NCBI RefSeq assembly: GCF_000445445.1
Contig: NZ_ASXP01000003.1
Location: forward strand, 62,001-126,000
From: Sporomusa ovata DSM 2662
GTDB taxonomy: Bacteria > Bacillota > Negativicutes > Sporomusales > Sporomusaceae
DNA length: 64,000 nucleotides
Reading direction: 5' to 3'
This document shows, piece after piece, positions 1-8,245 of this stretch. The notes under the pieces are model-generated. The model saw only the letters and a program-made list of their open reading frames with translations, was not told the DNA's origin and did not search any database. A program made the position numbers and the translations under genes. Each line of letters opens with the position of its first letter. Within the stretch, counting starts at the first letter, position 1.

Positions 1-2
1 AA

Positions 3-299
3 TCCTCCCGCGACAAGGGTTCAGAATTTTTATTGCTTGAAGAAATAAACATTGCGGAACAGAAGCTGGCAGATCACATTCGTTCCGATGTTGATGCGGC
101 ATTAAATAAAGGACAAAAGGAATTGCAAGCAGACATATTCGGGTTTGGCTTCGCCTTATTTAGGAAATCACCACCCTTATGGAAAAATGAGTATGAGGCC
201 AAATGGGCAGATATTTTCCCTGATATACCAGTACATGTAACTATTGATGTAACCGTACCAAATACCGGTACAAACATAAAACGGCTGATAGTAAAGTAA
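3..299 (+). CDS. Ger(x)C family spore germination protein, C-terminal end (partial)
   Basis: The reading frame is already open at the left edge of the window, so this is the 3' end of a gene starting upstream. The visible residues match the C-terminal part of Ger(x)C (GerAC/GerBC) lipoproteins: a helix with KGQKELQADIFGFG, then WKNEYEAKWADIFPDIPV and a closing beta segment rich in Val and Thr. In known systems these membrane-anchored lipoproteins act with GerA and GerB subunits in nutrient-triggered spore germination. Its presence marks the host as a spore former. The start, signal peptide and lipobox lie outside the window. Confidence 0.8.
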   Translation, partial: SSRDKGSEFLLLEEINIAEQKLADHIRSDVDAALNKGQKELQADIFGFGFALFRKSPPLWKNEYEAKWADIFPDIPVHVTIDVTVPNTGTNIKRLIVK

Positions 300-387
300 C
301 CACGTTGCGTTTCTCTGATTAAAAATATAATAATGGGGAAAATAAAGCTATACAATTACAAACGGGATACTACCGGAGGAGCAAGAC

Positions 388-1554
388 ATGGAAAATACGC
401 ATAATTTTTTTATACCTAAAAACAATCTTATCGGCATTGGCTCCATTAAGGATTTGACAAACGAACTACTGAAGTGGAAACTTAGCAAGACACTCATTGT
501 TACTGATAAAAACATTATCAGCTTGGGTTATGTCGAGATGATTGAAACTATGCTGAAAAATTTGTTCATCTCCTATGACATTTTTGAAGGAGTCCTGCAT
601 TCTAACCCGACTGTTTCTTTTGTCGAGGATGGTCTATCCTACTTTCCCCAGGGGCTGGAGCTTAGACGAGATTACAATCTAATTATATCTATCGGCGGCG
701 GAACAATTCATGACTGTGCAAAAGGCATAGCAGCTGTGGCTACCAACGGTGGATCCATAATCGATTATGAAGGCTATAACAAGATTACCAAGCCGGCTAT
801 ACCTCATATCGCCATAAATACTACCTACTCAGGCGCTGAATTAACCATGTTTTCAATCATAACAGATACTTCGAGAAAAGTTAAAATGGTGATTGCTTCC
901 CCTAATATTACACCATTCATATCTGTCAATGATCCGATGTTTACGACGACTATGCCGCAAGATATAACCGCCAGTTCCGGGATAGATGCTCTTTCGCATT
1001 CCATAGAATCTTATTCTGCTATGGAAGCTTCGCCAATAACGGATTCTTTCGCGCTTGGGGCGGTAAAATTAATTTTTGGTTACCTCAGAAGAGCCTATGA
1101 AAACGGTAATGATATGGAAGCCAGAGAAAAAATGACATTCGCCAGTATAATGGCAGGTATGGCGTTTAATAATGCAGGGTTGGGGTATGTTCATGCCATG
1201 GCACACCAGTTAGGTGGATTTTATAATAAGCTGCATGGTAATTATGATGGCATATTACTTCCTTATGTATTTGAATTCAATTCTGCCTCCCTACAGGAAG
1301 GCAAAATTCTAAAACTTGCTAAAGCCATGGGTGAAAAAGCTGACAGCAAACCCGAAGCGGTGGAGAAAATCTGTAATGCAATTAAGAAACTTGGTTTGGA
1401 TATTGGCATTCCCCATGGATTAAAGGCAATGGGCGTAAAAGAAACTGATCTTGATAGGCTGTCGCAAAATGCGTTAAAAGACATAGCTACATTTACCAAT
1501 CCAAGAAAGGGCACCTTGGAAGATGTTATACATATATATAAAGCCGCAATGTAA
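388..1554 (+). CDS. Iron-containing (type III) alcohol dehydrogenase, copy 1
   Basis: A 388-residue member of the Fe-ADH family (usual length about 380-390), which oxidises or forms primary alcohols with NAD(P). The start ATG follows a GGAGGA ribosome site. The GGGTIHDCAK cofactor loop is present, and the expected metal ligands are conserved: Asp200 and His204 in GIDALSHS, His269 in HAMAHQLGG and His283 in HGNYDG. It is a tandem paralogue of the next gene, about 40 bp downstream. Compared with that copy it has a two-residue insertion near residue 87 and a one-residue deletion that changes the usual TTAGxxSE segment to TTYSGAE, so its catalytic competence is uncertain. Substrate cannot be read from the sequence. 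Confidence 0.88.
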   Translation: MENTHNFFIPKNNLIGIGSIKDLTNELLKWKLSKTLIVTDKNIISLGYVEMIETMLKNLFISYDIFEGVLHSNPTVSFVEDGLSYFPQGLELRRDYNLIISIGGGTIHDCAKGIAAVATNGGSIIDYEGYNKITKPAIPHIAINTTYSGAELTMFSIITDTSRKVKMVIASPNITPFISVNDPMFTTTMPQDITASSGIDALSHSIESYSAMEASPITDSFALGAVKLIFGYLRRAYENGNDMEAREKMTFASIMAGMAFNNAGLGYVHAMAHQLGGFYNKLHGNYDGILLPYVFEFNSASLQEGKILKLAKAMGEKADSKPEAVEKICNAIKKLGLDIGIPHGLKAMGVKETDLDRLSQNALKDIATFTNPRKGTLEDVIHIYKAAM

Positions 1555-1595
1555 TCGTCGATCTCATTAAATGGATTAATGCCGGAGGAACAAAG

Positions 1596-2759
1596 ATGGA
1601 AAATACACATAACTTTTTTATGCCCAAAACTAATCTTATTGGTGTTGGTTCAATCAAAGACCTGCCCAATGAATTGTTAGGGTGGAAGCTAAACAAAGCG
1701 CTAATTGTTACTGATAAAAATATGATAAAGTTAGGGTATCTTGAAAAAATTGAAGTGATGTTAAAAAATTTGTTTATTACTTATGATATCTTTGATGGCA
1801 TCCTGCATCCAAACTCAACCGTATCCTTTGTTGAAGAAGGACTAACCTATTTTGATAAATTATTTAGAAGAGCCTATAACTTAGTTATCTCAATCGGCGG
1901 CGGCTCAGTCCATGACTGCGCAAAAGCGATAGCTGCTGTCGCTGCTAACGGAGGTTCAATAACAGATTACGAAGGCTATAACAAGATTACCCAACCAGCT
2001 GTACCACACATCGCTATTAATACTACTGCCGGATCAGCTTCGGAAATAACCATGTTTGCAATCATAACAGATGAATCAAGAAAAGTTAAAATGTCAATTG
2101 CCGCGCCTAACATATTACCTTTCATATCTGTTAATGATCCGATGTTTATGGCGACTATGCCACAAGATATAACCGCCAGCTCAGGCATAGATGTTGTTTC
2201 CCATTCAGTAGAATCATACATATCTACTGAAGCCTCGCCAATGACCGATACTTTGGCACTTGGGGCTATAGAATTGGTCTTTAATTATCTCAGACGCGCC
2301 TACGTCAATGGAAATGACCTGGAGGCCAGAGAGCAAATGATGTATGCTAATGTGATGGCAGGCATGGCTTTTAATAACGCGGGTTTGGGGTATATCCATG
2401 CCATGGCACACCAATTAGGCGGATCACATAATCAGGGACACGGAAATTACAATGGTATCTTACTTCCTTATGTATTACAATTCAATGCCGAATCCGTACC
2501 GGAAAAAAGACTAGTGAACCTTGCGGAAGCTATGGGTGAAAAAGCTGACAGTAAACCGGAAGCTGTGGAAAAAATCGGTATGGCAATAAAAAAACTTTGC
2601 TCTGATATTAAAATTCCAAGTGGATTAAAAATGATGGGCATAGAGAAAAATGAACTTGAAACGTTTTCCCAAAACGCGTTAAAGGATATAGCAGCTTTAA
2701 CCAATCCAAGAAAAGGTACATTACAAGATATTATTAGTATATATGAAGCAGCAATGTAG
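1596..2759 (+). CDS. Iron-containing (type III) alcohol dehydrogenase, copy 2
   Basis: A 387-residue Fe-ADH, clearly a tandem duplicate of the preceding gene and probably co-transcribed with it (GGAGGA site eight bases before ATG). Cofactor-binding GGGSVHDCAK lies near residues 101-110, the canonical TTAGSASE near 143-150, and metal ligands Asp199, His203, His268 and His282 are all in place. It looks fully functional, so the pair may be one working and one drifting enzyme, or two enzymes with different specificity. No dedicated regulator or aldehyde dehydrogenase is adjacent, so the physiological substrate (ethanol, methanol or butanol class) is not resolved. Confidence 0.92.
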   Translation: MENTHNFFMPKTNLIGVGSIKDLPNELLGWKLNKALIVTDKNMIKLGYLEKIEVMLKNLFITYDIFDGILHPNSTVSFVEEGLTYFDKLFRRAYNLVISIGGGSVHDCAKAIAAVAANGGSITDYEGYNKITQPAVPHIAINTTAGSASEITMFAIITDESRKVKMSIAAPNILPFISVNDPMFMATMPQDITASSGIDVVSHSVESYISTEASPMTDTLALGAIELVFNYLRRAYVNGNDLEAREQMMYANVMAGMAFNNAGLGYIHAMAHQLGGSHNQGHGNYNGILLPYVLQFNAESVPEKRLVNLAEAMGEKADSKPEAVEKIGMAIKKLCSDIKIPSGLKMMGIEKNELETFSQNALKDIAALTNPRKGTLQDIISIYEAAM

Positions 2760-2844
2760 GGTGTAGTACCCCCGGTTGTCTATTGGCTGCCAAGAAAGTT
2801 TGGCATGCAGGGGCTCCTCAAAAACACTATTGCCGTCTGGAATG

Positions 2845-2884
2845 GGCTGTATGAAAACTTATTTCTAAGTTTTCATACAGCCCG
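2845..2884. terminator. Perfect 18-bp inverted repeat, probable bidirectional terminator (copy 1)
   Basis: GGGCTGTATGAAAACTTA and its exact reverse complement flank the four-base loop TTTC. The hairpin lies between the end of the second alcohol dehydrogenase (plus strand) and the 3' end of the minus-strand receptor locus, where it could serve both. A near-identical hairpin occurs at 8167-8203, again just downstream of an RsmG-like sequence, so the hairpin was copied with the module. No long U-tract follows on either strand, so a repeat-element end is the alternative. Confidence 0.55.
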
Positions 2885-3006
2885 CTGTTTGCTTTAAGGT
2901 CCGGCCGTAATATTTTCAGCGGTATACCGGGAAATCCAGGTCCGGAAGCAATATCAATAACCCGGCAGCCGGCCGGAAAAATTTTGGGGTCATAACAACT
3001 AAGACA
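2884..3006 (-). pseudogene. RsmG-like methyltransferase, middle fragment
   Basis: On the minus strand this stretch encodes CLSCYDPKIFPAGCRV followed by IDIASGPGFPGIPLKIL, nearly the same as the SAM-binding core of the full RsmG-like gene at 8246-8905. Homology stops abruptly after the PDLK residues and runs directly into the hairpin at 2845, so the 3' half is missing. Upstream residues in the same frame do not align well. It sits immediately downstream of the first TonB receptor, the position occupied by the intact paralogue behind the second receptor. It is a remnant and unlikely to make an active enzyme. Confidence 0.75.
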
Positions 3007-3086
3007 ATAATTATTGGTTAAACTAACGTACCGCAAGGCGCCTGTTAACTTAACCAAATTCTTACGTCTTAGTGCAAGCAATACAA

Positions 3087-5402
3087 TTAATTGAAGCTTC
3101 TTTCAATGGATAAGGCAAAACTACGTGGTGGACCCGCATACACTGAGTTGCCGCCGTACAAAATATACTTCTTATTGGTTAAATTATAAAAGTTGAGCGA
3201 ATACCGCCAATCTTTTGTTTTATAGTAAACTACGCCGTCGATCAAAGTATATGCCGGTGCCCAGCCACTAGCATTGTTATAGGTCAACGCAGCTCTACCA
3301 TAATATGTTACGCCGCCGCCAAAACCAAGCCCCTTCCGTGGTCCCTCCTGTATCTCATAAGTACTCCACAATCTAAAAGTATGGAGCGGTACGGCTGGAA
3401 GCCAATGACCAGCCCATCTGCTGCCTGATATAACTTTAGAATTGCAGTGGGAAAAAGCAACCAAAACATTCCATCCTGGTTGAATAGCATATGTACCGTC
3501 AATTTCAAACCCTTTACTTCGTTGTTCACCAATTTGCTCATATTCATCCAAGTCAGACAAATAGTAAACTAAATTCTGCCGGCGAATACGATAGGCAGAC
3601 AGGGTCATGCTGGCTTTATTGCTCAAATCATACTTCACGCCAGCTTCAATCTGACTACCAGTTTCCGGATCAAAATTATACACTTTGCCGGCATCATTGG
3701 TGTACTTCCCTAATGGCTCATAAGAGGTAGCGTAGCCGGTAAAAAAGGTAACCCCTGGCGACATCTCATAGGTAGCCCCAGCCCGCCAACTGCTGCCGGT
3801 TTGAGATGTGCTGGCGTCATACGTTTTTCGATTTGTATAACTCACACCCGAGGAAACCTTAAATTTCGGAGAAATCTCCATGATATCGTTGACATAGGCC
3901 CCTGATCTACGGTTAGTATAAGGATCCCAACTGCGTGCCACTCCCTCGTTCAAAGTTGTGGCAAATACCGGATCATACATCGAAACACCGGGCAAATTTG
4001 TTTTTCCTCTAACATAGTAAGGAGTATCATAATCTAACTTGGCCCAGGTGAACCCGGTCACTAAATTATGCTTCAGTCCCCAGGCATTAAAATGGCCTTC
4101 GACGCTTGTGTCCCAGGCAAGCGACTTAGTTTTACGCAACCTTTTGTACCATGATTGCCTTATTGTCGTGGTACTGCCGCTTTCTAGGGAAGTTCCCCCT
4201 TGGGAAAAAGTATCTGTCGATGCGTTACCGTAATTTAAACCCGAACGAATAGACCAACTATCATTAAATTTGTGCTCAACCTGCGCCGAAATACCTCGTG
4301 AAATATAGTGCCGTTTAGCGTTTGGATTATAATAGTTAGCGTCATACGGCACTATACCCCATAAACTTCTGCTCACACAGCCAGCATCGGTTGGTCCGTA
4401 ATGATCATGAAACTGAACTTCAAAAGTATATGTGGTATCATCCCGTGGCTGTCCTTGAACCATTACGCTGCCGTCAAGATTCTTGTACTTAACGTCCTTA
4501 TAGAATGAGGCATTATCAGATCTTTGAACAATTGTACGGGATAGCCATTTTTTATCTTTTGTCAGGGGAACTGACCAGTCAATCTTCTCCGATCTACCTC
4601 CCCAGGACCGGAATTCGGTAACCGTAGTAAAATTGTTATAAGGAAGTGGCTTTTTAGTAACATAGTTGATCAATCCTCCTGGATTGCCGTTCCCATAAAG
4701 CACCCCTGCCGGCCCCTTGAGCACCTCAATTCTATCGAGATTACCAACCCACCCGGCTGCTGTAGTCGTTGGACTCCACAACCCGTTTACAGTACCATAA
4801 GAGTCAAAACCGTATCCGAATCCTCGAACAGCATTATTTTCGCCCGTACTATAACTAGGCATGTTTTGGAGCGTTACCCCGGCAACATTCAACAATAACT
4901 GATTAATATCCGTATAATTCTGCTCTTCTATGATCTTCTGCCCCACACTGGTAATGGACTGCGGCACATCCTTACTCTTAACGTCCGATTTACTGCCAAC
5001 ATAGCTTCCGGTTATTACATAATCCTTAACACCTTCGGCATCTTCCTGCTGACCGATAGTTAGTTTCTTCTTGTCCTTATCCGCCTGGACCTCAACCTCA
5101 GCGATTGGAACATTGCTTGCTTGCTGAGTTGTATTTATAGTGATAGCTGACTTATTCTCAGCTTTGCTCGCAGAGTTTTGGTCAACCGCTTGTTCTTTTT
5201 CTATCTCTTGACTTGCCTGTTGCTCGCTGGCCGAAATTTTTTGCGCTTGCTCTTGATCCGATTGTGTTTCGGCCTGAGCTTTCGTCTGTACAGAATCATC
5301 GGTCTCTTCGGCCAACGCCGCCCCCGGTAACCAGCAGGACAGGGTGATCGCCAGCGCCATGGCCCCAACCCGCTTTCGCATTATCTTTTTTGTCTTGTTC
5401 AT
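3087..5402 (-). CDS. TonB-dependent receptor, siderophore-receptor type (copy 1)
   Basis: A 771-residue outer-membrane receptor. Order of parts: Sec signal peptide ending ALAEE (about residue 32); a Gln/Glu/Ala-rich low-complexity linker (about 35-95); a plug domain with VPQSITSVGQKIIEEQ and VLKGPAGVLYGNGNPGGLIN; and a 22-strand-type barrel with a C-terminal Phe-Asn end (ALSIERSFN). The family imports ferric siderophores and other metal chelates using TonB energy. ATG follows an AGGTGGAG site. Upstream lie a 3' fragment of an RsmG-like gene, an intrinsic terminator and a Moco-class riboswitch (5721-5809), so the likely cargo is a molybdenum or tungsten chelate rather than iron (inference). 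It is paralogous to 8943-11246. Confidence 0.92.
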   Translation of the reverse strand: MNKTKKIMRKRVGAMALAITLSCWLPGAALAEETDDSVQTKAQAETQSDQEQAQKISASEQQASQEIEKEQAVDQNSASKAENKSAITINTTQQASNVPIAEVEVQADKDKKKLTIGQQEDAEGVKDYVITGSYVGSKSDVKSKDVPQSITSVGQKIIEEQNYTDINQLLLNVAGVTLQNMPSYSTGENNAVRGFGYGFDSYGTVNGLWSPTTTAAGWVGNLDRIEVLKGPAGVLYGNGNPGGLINYVTKKPLPYNNFTTVTEFRSWGGRSEKIDWSVPLTKDKKWLSRTIVQRSDNASFYKDVKYKNLDGSVMVQGQPRDDTTYTFEVQFHDHYGPTDAGCVSRSLWGIVPYDANYYNPNAKRHYISRGISAQVEHKFNDSWSIRSGLNYGNASTDTFSQGGTSLESGSTTTIRQSWYKRLRKTKSLAWDTSVEGHFNAWGLKHNLVTGFTWAKLDYDTPYYVRGKTNLPGVSMYDPVFATTLNEGVARSWDPYTNRRSGAYVNDIMEISPKFKVSSGVSYTNRKTYDASTSQTGSSWRAGATYEMSPGVTFFTGYATSYEPLGKYTNDAGKVYNFDPETGSQIEAGVKYDLSNKASMTLSAYRIRRQNLVYYLSDLDEYEQIGEQRSKGFEIDGTYAIQPGWNVLVAFSHCNSKVISGSRWAGHWLPAVPLHTFRLWSTYEIQEGPRKGLGFGGGVTYYGRAALTYNNASGWAPAYTLIDGVVYYKTKDWRYSLNFYNLTNKKYILYGGNSVYAGPPRSFALSIERSFN

Positions 5403-5447
5403 CTCTCTCCACCTTTCATTTTTATTAATCTTACGTCTCTGTCGGCC

Positions 5448-5591
5448 TCACTTTATTACATAGACAAACACCCGTGTTTCGATATCCCGCGCCACGGTTT
5501 TGACCAATTCGCCGCCCATCCCGGCAATGCTCGCGGCGGCTTCCGGCATCTCCTCCTTAGTACGGTCGAACTCGAACGCAATATAATAACC
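5448..5591 (-). pseudogene. RsmG-like methyltransferase, C-terminal fragment
   Basis: The minus strand encodes 47 residues running GYYIAFEFDR through MGGELVKTVARDIETRVFVY to a TGA stop. They align with the last residues of the full RsmG-like gene (HYIEFEVERR, VGGELVKVKEQDLEGRIFVY). There is no start codon or N-terminal half. The fragment begins exactly where the duplicated leader repeat ends and stops 45 bp before the receptor ATG. Together with the middle fragment at 2884-3006 it shows that RsmG-like sequence once flanked both sides of this receptor. Confidence 0.8.
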
Positions 5592-5612
5592 TTTTGTCTA
5601 CCACTAGACGAA

Positions 5613-5663
5613 AACGAAAAAGATTGCCAGTCACCGTCGGAAACGGCTTGGCAATCTTTTCGA
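5613..5663 (-). terminator. Intrinsic terminator of the leader upstream of TonB receptor 1
   Basis: Read on the minus strand, AAAAGATTGCCAAG and CTGGCAATCTTTTT form a stable stem, closed by a small inner CCGT/ACGG helix and followed by further T-rich sequence. It lies 58 bases downstream of the Moco-type aptamer and ahead of the receptor, the expected place for a riboswitch expression platform. The same structure recurs at 11338-11384 with few changes, including substitutions confined mostly to the loop. The sequence between aptamer and stem probably contains the antiterminator, but I did not resolve it. Confidence 0.8.
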
Positions 5664-5720
5664 ATTAGTGCATATGGGAACAAACAGACATAAAAGCTTG
5701 CACTTGTCCGCTAAATTGCG

Positions 5721-5809
5721 CTCCTTTCCAAACGGGAGGCATAACCGTTTCCAATTATGCCCATTGGCCAACTACCAGTCTTGTAGAGTGAGGTAATATT
5801 GGCTCGGAG
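5721..5809 (-). promoter_or_regulatory. Moco/Tuco-class riboswitch aptamer, copy 1
   Basis: On the minus strand the element starts CTCCGAGCCA and ends TGGAAAGGAG, with CTCC and GGAG pairing as an outer helix. Inside are a CCAA/TTGG and ACC/GGT helix, then a hairpin GGCATAA/TTATGCC directly followed by TCCCG. This order, hairpin-GCCTCCCG-TGGAAAGG, is the hallmark of the Moco RNA motif, as in the E. coli moaA leader that I compared from memory. The region that holds the P3 arm in E. coli is only about 15 unstructured bases here; forms lacking P3 have been linked to the tungsten cofactor. It controls the receptor at 3087-5402 through the terminator at 5613. Confidence 0.82.
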
Positions 5810-5829
5810 TTTACTATTCAATTCAACAT

Positions 5830-5973
5830 CTACAGAACTTCAACATTTTTCTCCAGATCAACACTCGCACTTGTAACTCCAGGCATACCTTGAAGTGCTT
5901 TTTCCACCTTTCCTTTACACATACCGCACGACATGCCCTCAATTTTTAATACTGTTTAATCAGACTGACTCAT
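5830..5973 (-). pseudogene. HMA-domain metal chaperone remnant, copy 1
   Basis: From an ATG preceded by a GGAGGGGG site the frame reads MSQSD, then a TAA stop, then TVLKIEGMSCGMCKGKVEKA and LQGMPGVTSASVDLEKNVEVL before a TAG. GMSCGMC is the metal-binding motif of CopZ/HMA proteins (about 68 residues). The stop replaces a CAA present in copy 2, and the C-terminal third is missing, so this copy is broken twice. It lies just 5' of the riboswitch and probably began as a co-regulated metal chaperone (inference). Confidence 0.75.
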
Positions 5974-6005
5974 TGTTTTCACCCCCTCCAACCTTTTTAT
6001 AATTT

Positions 6006-6028
6006 GTCACCCGAAAACCGGATTTGAC
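6006..6028. promoter_or_regulatory. Conserved imperfect palindrome upstream of HMA remnant, copy 1
   Basis: GTCA and TGAC ends with CCGG and CGGG inner arms form a 23-bp imperfect palindrome, located about 33 bp 5' of the HMA start. The same palindrome is kept at 11701-11723 although the genes beside it have decayed. It resembles an operator for a dimeric regulator; which one is unknown. Confidence 0.4.
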
Positions 6029-6250
6029 AACACAGTTATGTTGCTAAAAGTCCATTACCTTTTCGGCCTGTGGGCTATTGCCTTCTGCCAGTATAAAAGC
6101 ATCGGCCTTCTCGTCTTAGTTTTCGCAGCTCAATCCCTTCCGCTCATCGCTTTCAACCTGCTCCCTTCCCGTCCCACGCTTAATTCGCCACGTTACCGGG
6201 TCGAATTCAAAGACCCGGTACTGGTTCTATACCCAACAAAGAGTAGGGTT

Positions 6251-8086
6251 TCAAAGAGTTTCAGATATTTTATATGAGTCGGCTTGTAAATTAAATAGTC
6301 TTGCATATTCTCCATTAAGCTCCATTAACTCATGATGAGTTCCTGATTCTGTGATTTGACTATCTTGCAGCAAGAATATGCGGTCCGCCATCCTAACACT
6401 GGAAAGTCTATGGGAAATAATAATAGCGGTATTTTGGCGGCATAACTCTACGAACTTATGATAAATATTGTACTCCGCTTCCGGATCAAGCGCTGATGTA
6501 GGTTCATCCAAGATTACAATCGGTGACTCGCGGAAAAACGCCCTCGCAATCGCAATTTTTTGCCAATTGCCTCCGGACAAGTCAGATACTCCGTTAAGAT
6601 CAAACGATTTGGTTAAAAATGTATCAAATCCGTTAGGCAGTTCATCAGCCAGCTTACTGGCTCCGGATGCCACAGCTGCTTTTTGGATGGCTGATTTATT
6701 GTCGCATTTTATAACATTACTGATGGAAATATTATCACTTAAAGTGAAAGCATATTTAGAAAAATCCTGAAACACAGTACCGAATAAACCGTATATATCC
6801 GAGGGTTTGTATTGTTTTATATCGACGCCGTTAAAAAGAATGCTGCCGCTGACCGGATCATATAGTCTTGTCAATAATTTGATCAGGGTTGATTTTCCCG
6901 AACCGTTTAACCCGACAAGGGCAATCTTTTCGCCAGGTTTAATAGTGAAGCTTATATTACTTAATATGGATTTTGCCGTACAGGGGTAAGCGAAGGAAAC
7001 ATCGCGGAATTCAATAGCCGGAGGAGTGCCCTTTGTTGGGAACTCAACCCCCTTATTCAATTCGATTGTAGGTTTTGTTTCCAAAAAGTCCGTTAAGATG
7101 ACAGCATATAAATCTTGTTTGTAAGTGTTAGCTATTGTTCCATAAATCTCAGCTAGGCTTGTCCTAATAGAAAAAATTGTACTTATATATAATTGCCAGT
7201 CGCCTATCGTAATTTTGCCTTGAAAGGCATGATAGGTTATTACCGCCGACACTACAAATAATGCGAAATTAGAAAAAGCTCCACCAAACGTGTGAAGTTT
7301 TACAACTGATAGCTGCATGTCTTTCATTTTTTTAAAATAATCGCCAAAAACGTCACGGGCCATTTGAATAATCTTCTCGCTAAAGCCAAAAAGTTTTACT
7401 TCTTTCGCAAATTGCCTATCGGTCAAAACGGTTTCGACATAGTTCATCTTTCTGGTTTCAGGAGTTCGGCTATACATAAATTGTATTTCCTTTTTTCTTG
7501 TCTTCAATTGAAATATAAGGTTAGGTGATACACCGAATACTATTATAGGTACAAGCCAGATATTAAAAGATGCTAAAATTCCTATCAATGTAATTAAACC
7601 TATGCTTTCACTAAAAATGCTCATTGGATCTCGAATGAATGATTCCCAGCCTGACCCAAATGCTTGCTTGACATGTTCCAATTTCTTATAATATTCATCC
7701 GTATCATAAAAGGCCATATCCAAATCTGTCGACTTTCTTAAAACTAGATATGTAAGCTGCCTACTCACTAACTTTGAGCAAAAATTACCAAATAACCGTT
7801 GCAACTCTATAGAAAACGTTAATAGAGTATTGAAGCCCCCAATAAGCGCTAAAATGATAATAGCAATAATGAAATCACTTTCCTGTTTAGCGGAGTAAAC
7901 AATGATATTTATTATTTCTCTCTCCAGATACATGCTTCCAATGGGGAGCATTGAAATAGCTATACTTGCTAAGGAAAGTAGAATAAAGTATTTTCGACAA
8001 TATTGCCAGAGCATATGAAAAACAAAGGCATAATTATGGCAATAATTTTGTACTTTTGGTTTTATAGAAATACGCAAATAAAACAT
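6251..8086 (-). CDS. ABC exporter, fused membrane and ATPase domains
   Basis: A 611-residue half-transporter: an N-terminal six-helix export domain (about residues 25-340) and a C-terminal ATPase with Walker A GLNGSGKST, Q-loop, signature LSGGNWQKIAIARAF and Walker B VILDEPTSALD. The GGNWQK form of the signature is frequent in exporters of lanthipeptide and other RiPP clusters, so peptide or metallophore export is plausible (family knowledge plus inference). The ATG at 8086 has a GGAG site almost touching it, which is unusual, and no better start is seen. It lies between the two receptor modules in the same orientation, separated from the RsmG-like gene by a hairpin. No precursor peptide was found beside it. 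Confidence 0.88.
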   Translation of the reverse strand: MFYLRISIKPKVQNYCHNYAFVFHMLWQYCRKYFILLSLASIAISMLPIGSMYLEREIINIIVYSAKQESDFIIAIIILALIGGFNTLLTFSIELQRLFGNFCSKLVSRQLTYLVLRKSTDLDMAFYDTDEYYKKLEHVKQAFGSGWESFIRDPMSIFSESIGLITLIGILASFNIWLVPIIVFGVSPNLIFQLKTRKKEIQFMYSRTPETRKMNYVETVLTDRQFAKEVKLFGFSEKIIQMARDVFGDYFKKMKDMQLSVVKLHTFGGAFSNFALFVVSAVITYHAFQGKITIGDWQLYISTIFSIRTSLAEIYGTIANTYKQDLYAVILTDFLETKPTIELNKGVEFPTKGTPPAIEFRDVSFAYPCTAKSILSNISFTIKPGEKIALVGLNGSGKSTLIKLLTRLYDPVSGSILFNGVDIKQYKPSDIYGLFGTVFQDFSKYAFTLSDNISISNVIKCDNKSAIQKAAVASGASKLADELPNGFDTFLTKSFDLNGVSDLSGGNWQKIAIARAFFRESPIVILDEPTSALDPEAEYNIYHKFVELCRQNTAIIISHRLSSVRMADRIFLLQDSQITESGTHHELMELNGEYARLFNLQADSYKISETL

Positions 8087-8166
8087 CTCCAGGTATTCAG
8101 TTCGGGTTCGACCTTATATCGGTAATCTATGGCTTGGATACTCTATGATCTTTAATAAAATGGCTG

Positions 8167-8203
8167 CAGAAAACTTATTTCTAAGTTTTCATACAGCCCG
8201 ATG
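8167..8203. terminator. Hairpin repeat, copy 2 of the element at 2845
   Basis: Arms AAAACTTA and TAAGTTTTCATACAGCCC around the loop TTTC repeat the hairpin at 2845-2884, with the left arm slightly degraded (GCTGCAG in place of GCTGTATG). It lies downstream of the RsmG-like gene and 80 bp upstream of the ABC exporter, where it probably ends the receptor-methyltransferase transcript. Confidence 0.5.
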
Positions 8204-8245
8204 TTTGGTTCAAAGTATAGTCAATATAAGCCCAATTCAACCCGC

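Larger units (their letters stand above)
5592..6028 (-). repeat. Duplicated leader module, copy 1
   Basis: This block is repeated in the same orientation at about 11310-11723. It contains, in minus-strand order, an imperfect palindrome, an HMA-domain remnant, the Moco-class aptamer and the terminator. Identity is high by eye throughout, apart from about 50 bp missing from the HMA remnant in copy 2. Homology ends sharply beside the RsmG-like fragment at 5591. The repeat shows that regulatory leader and receptor were duplicated together. Confidence 0.85.

Noticed and set aside
6038..6277. Plus-strand 79-codon frame as an MFS transporter fragment
   Set aside because: It has some hydrophobic stretches but no recognised motif, no ribosome site, and it runs into the end of the exporter gene.
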